From positions 22,874,286 through 22,938,285 of the forward strand of contig QCXZ01000064.1 of NCBI GenBank assembly GCA_025024175.1: a DNA stretch of 64,000 nt, given 5' to 3'. Positions 1-11,494 of this stretch are shown here, piece after piece. Numbering within the stretch: position 1 is the stretch's first letter; each line of letters begins with the position of its first letter. The position numbers were made by a program, and so were the translations under genes. The DNA comes from Rhyzopertha dominica. Taxonomy: Eukaryota > Arthropoda > Insecta > Coleoptera > Bostrichidae. The notes beneath the pieces are model-generated. The model made no database searches, had not been told where the DNA came from, and worked only from the letters and a program-made list of their open reading frames with translations.

Positions 1-1980
1 ACCCCAGCCTTAATGTAGATTAATGGACCTAAGGTCGCACCATTAGAAAACTGTATTTTAGTTAATTTCACTAGACAGACTAGCATCTATAAGCGTGCCT
101 ACAAAACAATCTTTTCAAAAGTAAATAACCACGTGCTCTCACGCCATCGCATGATTCACGTAAAGCGTTTCTAGGCTTTATTTAAGGTATTTCAGCCAGT
201 ACCTCCAAGTTTAAAACATTTTATCAACGAATCAAACAATTTGCGTGTTTTTAAATTGTCGTACCCAACGCTCGAGTGGATATCGTAAGAAAGCGAGAAC
301 TATTTATTATTTTGTACAACAATTTATCTGTGCCGTACCGGGATAATATGCGCTGATATTGGATAATTGCATTTACAGATAAATGAGAACAAGAGAATAA
401 TCTGTCCTCCCTGCTAGTATCCATTAATAATATTTTTAAGTTCATGGTGCCATAAAACCTAATCATTGAAGTAATCACTACAAGTCGCTCATCATCCTCC
501 AGCTTCAAATAAATCTTAGAACAATGATAGGAATTATAGCTTCAATCCGAAGATTTTTACATTGATATCAGACGATTTGCAGCTTTTAAGTTCTTATAAA
601 CGTTACAAAATTAATTCGTTATTTATTGCAGCCGCGAAATCGTTGGTATTAATGTTCTGCCGTAATTGCATTCCAAAATACAAGGTCTCACAATATCTCA
701 AGTAAGAAATGAGTTCCTTATACATATTTCTTGTTTATTTTCTGAAAGAGGAAGTTAAAATAACGTTATCATATTTTTGTTTCAAAAAAATGGTTCGTAT
801 TAAGCTATTTATTAACAAAATTTAGCAACATAAGAAAAGAAAAGTGTGCGCGCTCGCTTGATTTCAAATCATTATTACTTTAATTATTTACATGAAAAGC
901 AATTATTGCATTTAATGTAATGGAAATTTTTATTTTAATTGATAAATTACTACGCCATATCTGTTGCAAATTATTGAGAAAATACAACGGTCACTAAAGC
1001 CATCCCAGTAGATAAACCTACGAACATTTGTCATATTTAAGAATTGAATTAATTAATCAAATCTCATTCATCAATTAATAAGTGTAGTTTAAAATTGATG
1101 TATTATCATCAGGAGTAAGTATGAAATATTCAAAATCAAGTATCAAGAAATTTACAGCGTCTAATGTACACTACGCGTTTTGAGTATTCAGTACTCTATC
1201 AATACTGTGATGCATAATCGGGTTACCCGGAGCCGGAATCTCTGCTTTCACCTTTTGCTCTATATCTGAATGCTATGATCGATACGGTACGAGCTGGAAA
1301 GCCACCATTGCGTACCCTCTCTGAAAGTAGTAATCCGTTTTCTTCAGGATGATTGATACGTGCTAAAGGAAAACATATTATCATCATTCTACCGGATGGT
1401 GTCTATCTAGGTATTGGATGCGCTTTATTATGATAATGTACACATCTGTTTTTGCTGGTGTTTTCACGTCAGGATTTAATCCACCGTCAAAATGGATCGT
1501 ATGTTGTACGATACTAATATATACTTGGTCCTATTTGCGGAAATGGGATTGCTTTGCTAAATGATCCTGGGACTAAGCTGTTTTTGAAGATATTTTTCAA
1601 TTGCAGTAGATTTCGTTGGAATGTGTTGCACAGAAATCAGACCAATCTCTGTACAAAAGGCTAAAATCGTGTTACTGCTGTATTAAGTTACTAATTACAG
1701 CAATGTGCACAAACAGATTAGTAAATTATTATTCCGTTAATTAATTACCCCAGCGGTATTTTTCCTCAGCTCAATTTTTAACGTACATTCTATCGTTTTG
1801 CAGTGATTCATTGAGTACATTCAACATTTTCTGCAGTAGGTGTACATAAAATAGGTGACCGCAAATGCAATGAAAAAAGAAAGCTCCAGCCATTAGCCAC
1901 CAAATAAAGTTCAGACAGATTGGAAATAAACATAGTTATAGTTTTTATATTTTTTATGTTTTTAACTACGTGCCTGGTGG
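1..1980. other. AT-rich stretch, no gene recognised
   Basis: Open frames are short and carry no recognisable domain. Poly-A/T runs and mixed AT-rich sequence dominate. The block near 1,200-1,340 is somewhat richer in GC, but no repeat or exon signature could be read in it. Confidence 0.5.
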
Positions 1981-1982
1981 AT

Positions 1983-2207
1983 GTTTGTATTATAGGTAAC
2001 AAGAAAATGTAACGGCTGCCTGTACACCAACCGTTTCGTGCGAACAGTAGTATGTCGTGTCTTTCAGATGTCCGTAATGTAAATATTGGGGAGAAATGGT
2101 TTCACTTTGCACTTACTTGAGATAAGCATTGAAAAATCTTCAGCATCCTACCACAGGACCAAGGGTATTGGCCACCTAGCCTAAGCCTCCTCCGTGACGT
2201 AGGCACC
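1983..2207 (+). repeat. dispersed repeat, copy 1 (pair with 4,163-4,407)
   Basis: Two blocks of this segment recur in the same order near 4.2 kb. GTTTGTATTATAGRTAACAA (1,983-2,002) recurs at 4,163-4,182. The 25-bp block beginning AAGCCTCCTCCGTG (2,183-2,207) recurs at 4,383-4,407 with about four mismatches. The spacing is similar (200 versus 220 bp), so this is one repeat family rather than chance. A shorter relative of the second block lies near 20,549-20,570. Class unknown; SINE-like or MITE-like. Confidence 0.45.
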
Positions 2208-2282
2208 CTATTCTGTCCCAATTGGACTAATAAGCACGCCATACCCATGTGTTTCTGTTTTTTAAACGCCCAAAGAAATGTT

Positions 2283-2618
2283 GATAACGCCGCAGAATTA
2301 CCACTAGATGGCATGGTGCTATCCGCATTTTAATTATCGCAAACACATCGCCTACCTTGGCATGTTATAAGGGAAGCCAGATCTATGCCGTGTTGTCTGC
2401 TTTGAGACTATAGCCGTGCTGTCCATAGATTGTTTTGACGCGGGCGACATGGCATAGACGTAATTTTGTTATTATGCTTGAGAACTGCACTCTGCAGAAA
2501 TCGTCATTGGAGACCTCTGCCGGTCTTAAAACGCCCACAGCAAAGTGTGCTGCCGTTCAGATTAGTTCCTCACAGAGACAAGTGGATAATACCGTAGAAT
2601 TGCCATTAGATGGCATGG
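2283..2618 (+). repeat. diverged direct repeat pair, period 302 bp
   Basis: A 34-bp block at 2,283-2,316 recurs at 2,585-2,618. It ends CTAGATGGCATGG in the first copy and TTAGATGGCATGG in the second. I count five differences, all transitions. Sequence just upstream (AACGCCCA...) is also shared, with an insertion in the second copy. The TAGATGGC core also occurs in the SINE-like units near 20.7, 22.8, 36.5 and 36.8 kb. Confidence 0.45.
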
Positions 2619-2945
2619 AGTTACCCACATTCTTAGTGTCCCTGTATTAAGAGAGTACCGCAATAGGCGCCATTTTATCTCCAACAAAAAGCTAAATGTG
2701 CCTAATAGTAGTAAAATACAAAAGTAAGTACTGGGCAGTGCTTACTTCGCAGATGTTTGCCCTCAATGGTAATTCACCTCGGTTCACGAATTTTGTCCAT
2801 GACTTGGTTTTCTCTACATTATTTTTGCCACGGAGTATTGGGAAAAGTCGAAATCCTTGTTCGAAACGATTTTTGCAATTGGAGACACATTTTACTGCTT
2901 TCAAAGAACAGTGCACATAAAAAACCGCTGCAAATTGCATCAATA

Positions 2946-3706
2946 CTTCCACATCCAATTGTCAAAATGACATTTAGGTTTTTATTTCTTATACTATACG
3001 ATTGGTAATAAGGTCTTGATCATTTTTCTTTCTACACATTTTTTCTAAGACAAACAGTCCTAATGATATTAGCAAAAATATATAAATTTTTAAAATCGGT
3101 TTTTCCAAATAACTCGAAAATTATTACTTACTTATTAAATTACAAGAATGCATTCTAATCAGAAATTTGATTTTCTATAAAATTTAAAAAAATCGTACGA
3201 GCAGTTTCCTAAATGGGTTTTTTGGGAATATTTCGAAAATATCCAAATTTTTGTGAGAAATTTTATTTACTATCTGATGGTATTCTCATTTTTTATTAAT
3301 ATATTAAATATATTCGGAGATATTTAGAAAAAACCGTTTTCTTTAAGTGACGCTTTTTCGCTAATATCTTCTAAACAGTTTGCTGCACCGAAAATTTATA
3401 AGAACGAATAATACTCGCAGTTATACTACTAATCACATACTAAAACGAAAACAAAATAAAAATTTGCAGAAAAGGGTAGTTACCCCTCAATTTCGCCCTC
3501 TTCCTGAAACCCTACTTACCCCACAAAACAATAGGTCGCCTTGGGTAGTTGAGATTTATACGTTTGCCAAATTTCAAGTTCATATAATAAGTCTTTCGAA
3601 AGTTATCGTGTCCACAAATAAAACCAAAGACACACAGACAAGAAATTTGTTTTAGCTCAAATTTTTTTTTCACGATACAATACTTCCCATCCGTTGGATG
3701 TGGAAG
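2946..3706. mobile_element. possible small TIR element
   Basis: CTTCCACATCCAA at 2,946-2,958 is inverted exactly at 3,694-3,706, bounding about 760 bp of AT-rich sequence. Near 3,565-3,640 the text 'gccaaatttcaagtt' followed by an ACAGAC-type tail resembles the ends of common arthropod interspersed repeats. No transposase frame was found inside. A 13-bp inverted match could be chance, so this is weak. Confidence 0.2.
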
Positions 3707-4162
3707 TAATTACATAAATGGGCACAGCAGCCTCGCCAATTAATAATTGACGTTAGCACTACCACAACATGTCCGCCATATTGTCTCCAAGTAGTGGCAT
3801 ATGCTTTTCCGCTACTCTCTTATTACAGGAACAATACACATTCTAACCTAACAGCTGGTACTCGTACTGCAGTATAAACCACCTGATATGAGCCNCTCAA
3901 CCACCGTAGACACCTGGACTGAAGCCCTGGAATACATTTGCCCCAGCAGAGGCATCTGTACAACAAGGATGCTCAACCTAAAGACCTTAAACATATTGCC
4001 CCACTTTGATTTCTGATACTGCATATGGCGTATCGGACCAGAAGCACCTAGTTTTGGTATTCTTGTGTACTGATGCACCTGGTGCAAGCCTACGCGGCGG
4101 ATGCTTCTATATAGATAACAACCAAGGAAATTAGACCTATATGGCAAATGTGCTCGGCATAA

Positions 4163-4407
4163 GTTTGTATTATAGATAACAATAAGAAGCACACGCAACG
4201 CACATTCGATAAATGGAAGGAGAATCCGTAGATAATGGAAAGCGGCGTTTCTCATTTTTAAAGGCGGAATGCTGAGAACATACATGCTCGGAGATGACGA
4301 CTGAATGAAGCGTGGATTCTCTAAAGAGACGCTTTAACCATTCACTGGTGCTGATCATCCTAGGGTTCCAAACACGTGGTACAAGCCTTTTCCGTGGCCT
4401 AGGCACC
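4163..4407 (+). repeat. dispersed repeat, copy 2 (pair with 1,983-2,207)
   Basis: This shares two ordered blocks with 1,983-2,207. The 145-codon open frame on the minus strand across 3,848-4,285 has no recognisable domain and overlaps this repeat, so I do not treat it as a gene. Confidence 0.4.
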
Positions 4408-4409
4408 TA

Positions 4410-6480
4410 AACAGTGTGCATGTTCTACGAAGTTAGCTACTCCACGTCGCTCCTCTGGAGTAGGCCATCTTCTAATGCAAAGTAAGTATAAGTAGTAATT
4501 GTTTCGTATTCAACAATAGAATGAGTATTTAAAAATCAATTATTACTTCTCTATTCCTAAAATAGATGTTCCCTTAACACGGCAACCATTTAATGTTATT
4601 ACCTCCAACCAAGAGAGGTAACCCAGTTTACATAGAAAACGTTACCAAAATCGGTCCTTTAGGGCCACCTCAATGACCGGTGGTCGCACCCTAAAATCCC
4701 TTACACTTTGATCTATATAATTTAGGAAAGTCAAAACAGTTTGCAATCCAGATACGACAAATATCTTTCCCCAGAGTAATAAGATCTTCACGAGAAGTTC
4801 TATATTTTTAATACTAGAAACCACACAGGTACGTAATTAAATTTAAAATTTTTGACATCCACGACCAACTACTTTTATACACTGTTGTAAATCAATGGTA
4901 GCTAACTGTAGAAGCTAGGTGCTTTTAGAACAAACATTCTCGGAAGCTTCTATAACTGCAATGTTTCTTTTTCTAGCCTTTTAATTTTCAATTAAAATAC
5001 TACTACCAATGATGTACCGTAACCAAGTAGTAAAAGTGCCTCTAATTCAATTGTACTTATAATACAATTAAGTTGTTTCGCAATTTTTTATATCTACGTG
5101 GTTATACGCCTTTGCATCACACAACATCATTCGCTTCATATTAAGAAATCTCGTAAAAGATCCTCTCCGCAGCTTTTACTGGCAATATAAAACCGTCTAG
5201 GTTAAATAAATGCCCTGTGTCCGAGAGCCTTTAATGCTTCCATTCACAACAATGTCTCGCTTACACCAAAATATCAAAATCGCGTGATGCTCCAGACGCA
5301 AACAAAACAATTCAAGTCTCTCTCTTCCTGAGAATGGAAATTCCTTTTGGGAACATCAGGATCATTGTATGCGATCCTTTAACGGCGGGAAACAGCTCTC
5401 GATACTCGCTATAACCGAACAGTCAATTTTCTTTATTAGTCAGTCTGCGACGTCGAAGTAAATGTGATGTGATACCGAAGTGATACTAGACTATATAGAT
5501 TTAAAATTCATTGGTATGAACAGTATAAGTAAACTGTCTGCTAATAAAAAATCTCAAATATGCAGGATAAATTATTTATTGATTTACACAAATTATTCGT
5601 AATATTAGTTTGTCTGCCATTGTTCTATTACATCTACGATGTTCTTTTGATAGATCTATTTTCACAGAAAGTACGTTTTTAAGTCAGTATAAAGGTGTTA
5701 GAGTAATACCTCTCCGTATTTAATACGGAAGCTGTGAGAGGTACTAATTAAAGAACAATATAGAGTATCAAACGTTTAATTTATACATTCCACTTATAAA
5801 TTAATAGGCAATGGTCTGTATTTGTATGTTTTTAATATTCTAATTTTAGTTGCTTACTTACATACTTTTGACGTGAGATATCGCCGCTTAACATACCTGA
5901 AACAATAAACAGAGCTAAGTTAGAACGCTTATTCACAATGCAATATACGTGCGTGCTATACTGTATGTAACACAACCGATTACCTGTTTGGCATGGGGCA
6001 TGGCTATCTAGGAAACTAGCAGAGATAGAAGGAAAGTTAAATAGGGAAATATTTGCTGTTTTGTGAGCCTAACTTAATGCACCATCTAGATTTTTGAAAA
6101 AGCTAATGGCTTGCTAGATATTTTGAAATAAAGAACAATTCTTTATTTAATTTTAAGTAAAAAAGTTGTAGAATATTATGTTCCCAATTAAATAATGTCA
6201 TTCAATTTTGCAAGCAAGCTCTTATTTTCGAAATACGACAAATATTTAACTTTTTTGAAACAGAAACTGTAGTTGGCCATTTTCTAATGAATTATTGAAA
6301 TTCTGTTAAGTTGGTAACTAAAACGCTGCACAGGAATATCATGAAACTTACTTTGATCACAATCAGTTTTTCTTGTCTACATTTAAGATTGTATTTATGG
6401 AGGACACTTCAAATCAAACAAAGTTGCAGAAACAAATGTATTAAGTTGCGTATTTCAAAATCTATCAATTTCAACAAGGC
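4410..6480. other. no gene recognised; one nested hairpin
   Basis: AT-rich. The only structure seen is at 5,708-5,742: the palindrome CCGTATTTAATACGG (5,714-5,728) sits inside a TACCTCTC...GAGAGGTA inverted repeat. The block near 5,340-5,480 is less AT-rich and contains a TCAGTC initiator-like string, which is not enough to call a promoter. Confidence 0.4.
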
Positions 6481-6489
6481 AACTTGCGG

Positions 6490-7190
6490 TAAACGCAGGA
6501 ACACCGTATTTATCTATAAATGCATTTTATCCACTCAAATTATCAATGTCACAAACTCCACCTGCAAAAATTAATTCTGCAGATGATTTAAGAATATGTG
6601 TAGAGTCGATCCACAACTTTCAATAAAAGTTCTATGGAGTAATGAAACAAGATTCACAAACGGCGGTATGTTCAATAGGCATAATGAACATTTTTGAATG
6701 CAAGAAACTCCTCGTCACGTTGAACAATGGAGGTCCCAATTGAAGTTCGGGTTTAACGTATGGTTGTGGCAACATAGAAGTTAACAGTTCTTGGTTGGCA
6801 TATTTGTGATGGGCCTTTAACTTGTGCTTATTATCACATATCTGTTGGTTGAACTGAATTTAAAGACTATAAGATGCTTCAATGGTTTCAACAAGACGGA
6901 ACACAGCATTAACGAAGTGCGAAATTATTTAATGTTTTTTTTAAGTTTTTCTCAGTTCTTGGTTTGGAAGAAACAGACTAGTTGTATGACACCATCGATC
7001 TCCCGATCTATTGGTTTACAATTAAAAACAAAGCTTACTCCGGAAAGAGTGGAAGAACTTAGAGAGGACGTTGAAGAAGCTTTTGTGGGAATCGATGTGC
7101 GCTCTACTAGAAGAGCTTCATCTTCTATTTTAAAACGGTGCAATACATGTATTACTCTCTATATTTCTTCTTTCGCGGGAGTTGGTTCCA
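6490..7190 (+). pseudogene. decayed IS630/mariner-type DDE transposase
   Basis: Fragments in several frames line up with the DDE transposase family of insect IS630/Tc1-mariner-like elements. Around 6,630-6,700 the reading is KVLWSNETRFTNGG, then FNRHNEHF, matching the usual 'WSDES(R/M)FT..G.FNRHN' block around the first catalytic Asp; here that position reads Asn. Next come FGFNVW (about 6,750), FQQDGTQH (about 6,887-6,910) matching the second-Asp block 'FQQDGAPPH', a short RSPDL-like string (about 7,000), and the terminal LKRCNTCI (about 7,130-7,150) matching the usual end of the protein. Frame changes and stops lie between the blocks, and part of the second half is deleted, so it cannot be active. 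No terminal inverted repeats were located. Family is well supported; exact subfamily is not. Confidence 0.7.
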
Positions 7191-7199
7191 TTAGAAAAG

Positions 7200-8240
7200 T
7201 GATTAAAATGTAGTTATTTACAATGTATATACATAAATAATACTTAAATCACATACAATAAGAATTACATTTAAAACAAAGGTGTATAAACATTTAGTAG
7301 TGCACAAAGGTATGAGGTATACATTAATGCCCCAGACTTTGCAATTTTTAAACAAATTCCTTCTTTTTGGCATTTTTCTGAACATTATTTGTAATTAAGG
7401 ATTATGTGGCGTGTTTTAGTTTTTAAACATGTACAAATACTTAATCGTACTTCGTTACAGGAGTAAAATTAATTCAATTTATCAAAGGTTCAGACGACAG
7501 CATTCTATTTTTGCATGGCTAATTGGTAACTTGATTATAATCAGGATGAAATAGAAATATGGCCATAAGGTTTACATTTTTTTAAGTTTTACGACAGGAA
7601 GCTTAAAATGGCTGATTATTTGAAGCCATATCCAACTATGGTTTATATCACAAAATAAGTTTATTTCTAAAATGACAGCTTACTTACAGCTCGGAGACAT
7701 AATATCTACGATTTTTGTATTTCTACTTTTTATGTAAAATTAAAAATAACAACGCCAAAGGAATAAGAAGATATCGCCCAAATTTATCTTTCTTCAAAAT
7801 ATGTAATAAGCTATGAACTTAAAAAAAACACAAAAAAGTGCATTAAATTGGGTTCACAAAACTGCGTCTTTCACCGTTTAACCTTCTTTCTATCGCTGGT
7901 AGTTCCCAAAATCCCCATGACAAACAGCGAAAAAACCCGCCTGTATGACAAACTTTAAGTGAATACCATAATGAAAGAATAATAAATTACGTACTTGCTA
8001 GGACGCGGACGCTGTAAATGGTAGGTAGTGAAATATTTTGTCATATACATATTAGCATACTTAATTAAATTTTAAAAACCCTTCTTGGAAACTCTAATGC
8101 GCCTGCTTTTTTAAATACGACTGTCGTTACAATAATCTAAGAATGTTCTGTAAAATTTTCACTGCAAAATATGTATGGGTAAACTTTTTATAAACTTTCT
8201 ACACAAAACACAACATAACAATATATCGCATATTTAGATT
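7200..8240. other. no gene recognised
   Basis: AT-rich sequence with no motif or sizeable frame that I can assign. Confidence 0.5.
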
Positions 8241-8244
8241 TAGC

Positions 8245-8470
8245 AATCAGCCGAAACATTAATAAGGGATTAATATCTTGCGGGCGCACAATCGCATATA
8301 CCAGCTAATAGCGATCCGGGCTTAAAATTTATTATTCAACTTCGGTTACACTGCCAGCATAGTTGGAAATTCTGTTTGGACCATGCTAATTGCCTTTAAA
8401 CCGAATGAAATATCAAAGAGCAGGCAGAATTAGCAAAACCATTTACGGGACGCGCAGAACAGTCTGATTG
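8245..8470. other. GC-richer block, possible conserved non-coding DNA
   Basis: This unique-looking block stands out from its AT-rich surroundings. It contains GGGATTA (a K50 homeodomain-type core), CTAATAG and GCTAATTGCC. No open frame or repeat signature is visible. Regulatory function is inference from composition and homeodomain cores only. Confidence 0.2.
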
Positions 8471-8479
8471 CATTACAAA

Positions 8480-9825
8480 GATGCCTCGCCCTACCCCATG
8501 TTGTATGAAAGGGTTGTGTGATAGCAGATAAGCTCAGGTGGTTACGTCTGTAGTTAAGATGTATTGTGAGTGCTGCAACCTGTCGGAGATAATCTAATGA
8601 TAAATGCTGCTGGAACTAAAGGGGTAATCCTGAGCCATGGGAGAGCATTCACATCTCCCCAAAGGTTGAAACGTCATCAGTGGCGTCTGTGTATGAAAGG
8701 AACTTATTTCATTCATGTACTAAAAGGTAACCGAAGCTACTAAAAATAAAACAGTAATGGAGTACCCATAAAAATGATGAGAAATGAAACTAAGTGAGCT
8801 TTTGACTAAATTTCTTTTGTTAGCTCATAAATTCCAGGTTAAAGCACTTTACACATTATTTCCTACTATACTAGTATACTATTGCTACAACATCCAGTGC
8901 CCACTCAGTTGCTTTGTTGGTAGAGGTAAGCTGAGTTTCACTAAATGCAAAATCATTTGTTATTACTCAGGGTTTCATTTATTGTCATGCTACTACCGGC
9001 AGTTAGTATAATCTCCAAGATCTAACCTGTAAATATACATGTCCTTAAATAAATAAATCCGAAGAAAGCGAAAATACGATAAAACAGTAACATGGACCCT
9101 ATAAATGAGGCTAGCGGAAAAATATCAGTCTTTGTATAGAAAGGTGAATAATTTCCGCGTCCATGATAAGAAATTACAATGTTTTCGGAAATATGCTGCC
9201 GCTAATTAAATACTGATAAAAGGTACGAAATTGACGATATTTTTGGTCTAGACACATTATGATGCAAGTAGTTACATAACTAAAAAGAGGTCTACAGATA
9301 GCAGTCGTCCTTCTTATGTAGGAACACATTCAACAGAACCGTTAAATAGAGAAGAAGCAAATATTCGATGTGGTATATATGGATAGAAATTCCATAGACC
9401 TTTCTATAACATTTTAAACTAGAATTCATCAACCTTGTATATTTTCTGAGTAAAAAATTGTCAAAAAGGGATCTTGAAGCGAATAGTTTTGAGATATTGT
9501 TTCAAAGTTTTAAAGATGTCGGTAAAAGGTATGAGATTAGACCAATTATATACCGAGGAAGCAACGACAAAATTAAATAATTTTGTCAGCGCTTACAATT
9601 TTTGTTTCTTTTTTGTATTTTGCCAATTATTCATTGCCTAATAGTAATCCGATTTTATTCTTGTTTTTAGCGATTATCGGTTAGGGGGACATAGTTCGCA
9701 CACAAGTAGAAGTTTTCCGTTTATTTTATAGCAAATATCCTAAAAGCGAACCAGTTACACAGTCCAACATTTAATAAGATCGAGCAGAAAAAACTTAGGT
9801 AGTAGGCCATGTAACAGAATTAATT
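8480..9825. other. no gene recognised
   Basis: The 75-codon frame at 8,784-9,011 (+) has no domain that I can assign. The rest is AT-rich. Confidence 0.45.
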
Positions 9826-9829
9826 ATTA

Positions 9830-10370
9830 GAATTAGGTCTTTTTTAATAAAATATACTTGAAGTTAAATCCACTTTATTTAATTCAGTTCAATGATATGG
9901 TTCCTACGAATATTCTGCATGCTTAGGTGTTCCGCAGGGTTCAAACTTCGCTCCACAGCTATTCTTGATCTTCATAAATGATCTGTTTGATGTATTAAAA
10001 TAAAGATTATTATTGCCGACGACTTAAAGATTTATGCAAACATTTCCACATTGCATGACTGCACTTGACTTCAGAAGGACCTTGCACTGTGGTGTTCTGA
10101 AAATTTTCTAGAACTTAATGTGCCCAAGTGCGAAATCACGAATTGTTGCTGCAGGCTTAACTCAATTATATTTAACTATAACATCGAAGAATTATTTCAT
10201 TACGGGTCTCTAAAGTTAGGGATTTTTGAGTTTAGTTTGATACCCGTTTCCGCTTCAATGAACAGGTTGAACCGTGTTGAACACGTCATATCATCAGCCA
10301 TTAACTTTAACTTTAAGATTTTTGGTGAGAAACTGCTCAGTTTTCAATGTAGTTAGGGTTTTGAAATGTC
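9830..10370 (+). pseudogene. LINE reverse transcriptase fragment (palm to thumb)
   Basis: The reading LGVPQGSNFAP (about 9,922-9,957), then FLIFINDLFDVLK, is RT motif B and what follows it in Jockey/I-type LINEs. IIADDLKIYAN (about 10,007-10,040) is the catalytic motif C with its Asp pair kept. LQKDLALWCSENFLELNVPKC (about 10,070-10,130) is the downstream conserved block. The first 60 bp (about 9,828-9,890) match 16,596-16,655 at DNA level, so this comes from the same or a close family as the LINE at 14.1-16.65 kb, whose copy stops there. Stops and shifts are present. No 3' end or tail recognised. Confidence 0.7.
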
Positions 10371-10687
10371 TTTTTGATGCGTATGTACAATTGTCTATCT
10401 TTTATTGTCCAAGGTATTGGTATTAGCCAATTCATCCCTATACAGAATATGTAACAGTTTTATTAAAATAAGTAGTGTCTGAGACTTAAACACTAGCTCA
10501 GTTTTTCTTAAATTAGGCGTGCTTGTGTAGAATATGATGTTTAAAGTAATGCTATTTTGTGTATTATATTTTTTATAATACCAAGAAATACTTGGGTTTG
10601 GAGGTCATTCCAATTATTTATGTTGATATTTCTGTGAACGCAGTTGCTTAGTTATTTATTTTTTGTATAGCATCTTAATACTTTCCA

Positions 10688-10711
10688 GTTGTTGTTGTTG
10701 TTGTTGTTGTT
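10688..10711 (+). repeat. (GTT)8 microsatellite
   Basis: Eight uninterrupted GTT units. Confidence 0.95.
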
Positions 10712-10714
10712 GCT

Positions 10715-11260
10715 CTGTTAATTTTGCAAAACGAAATAATTTGGCCCCCAAATATTGTTGGAATGATCGATATTATTAAAAAGAAATGTACCCAGTATAC
10801 TAAATTAAAGCACTGAAATGCTTGATCCACCAATAACCTTTACTTGAATTTGGAACCGAATATCTCGAAAACTTTCCTCTTCGAAGTCACACTTTTTAGC
10901 ACTTTCATATCTAGAAAAATGCACTCCACATAGCTCAAAAACAAAATGCCTAAAAATGTATATTCAAGAAATTCGGAGACCCTCTAAAATTATTTCAGCG
11001 TATATCACAGTGTAATTTATAACGTGCTAACAATCAAAGTTTTATCCAGCCTTGCTGTTAAAGTATTACTTTCGCTATCCTTTCGGTCTAAAGACTACAT
11101 TTTACTTTGAAAAAAAATATTTATGTATTTAAAGGGGAATTGTTGAGTTATTTAGAACTCACACCAAGTATCAGTACTGCTATTTATTAGGTATAGAGAT
11201 CTTTTTCCTTTAAAAGGGTTAAAAGTATTAAATTTCATACTTTATGGGTACTTGAGGTAT
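10715..11260. other. no gene recognised
   Basis: AT-rich with scattered short motifs. It could be old transposon sequence, but no ends or frames identify it. Confidence 0.4.
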
Positions 11261-11264
11261 TTAT

Positions 11265-11385
11265 GGAGAAAAATTGAGTTTCTCTACCGAGAATCGAAAC
11301 CGGGCCTCCAGATGTAGCCGTTGTAGCTCTGCCACTGGGCTATAAGGGCCGTGACAGAAACTCAGCGGGAGACGCGAGACCACTT
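11265..11385 (-). repeat. tRNA-derived SINE head or tRNA pseudogene
   Basis: On the minus strand the text holds a polymerase III A box, TAGCCCAGTGGC (11,331-11,342), followed 30-40 bp later by a B box, GGTTTCGATTC (11,291-11,301), with one extra T relative to the consensus GGTTCGANTC. The tRNA-like part begins near 11,350 as GGCCCTTATAGCCC. The cloverleaf pairing is poor, so it is a tRNA-derived SINE or decayed tRNA copy, not a working tRNA gene. The body and tail of the SINE were not delimited. Confidence 0.5.
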
Positions 11386-11494
11386 CTATTGCCAACGCTA
11401 CGGTACCAGTGGATACATTATTCTTCATAAATTTGTCTAAAATACCCACAAAATATAAAATTTACTTACTTTGTAAATTACATACAACAACAAT

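Noticed and set aside
3848..4285. 145-codon minus-strand open frame as a gene
   Set aside because: It overlaps the dispersed repeat shared with 2.0 kb, has no domain, spans an N, and has no coherent composition.
5340..5480. Promoter from TCAGTC initiator-like text in a less AT-rich block
   Set aside because: No TATA or downstream element, and no transcript-like sequence follows.
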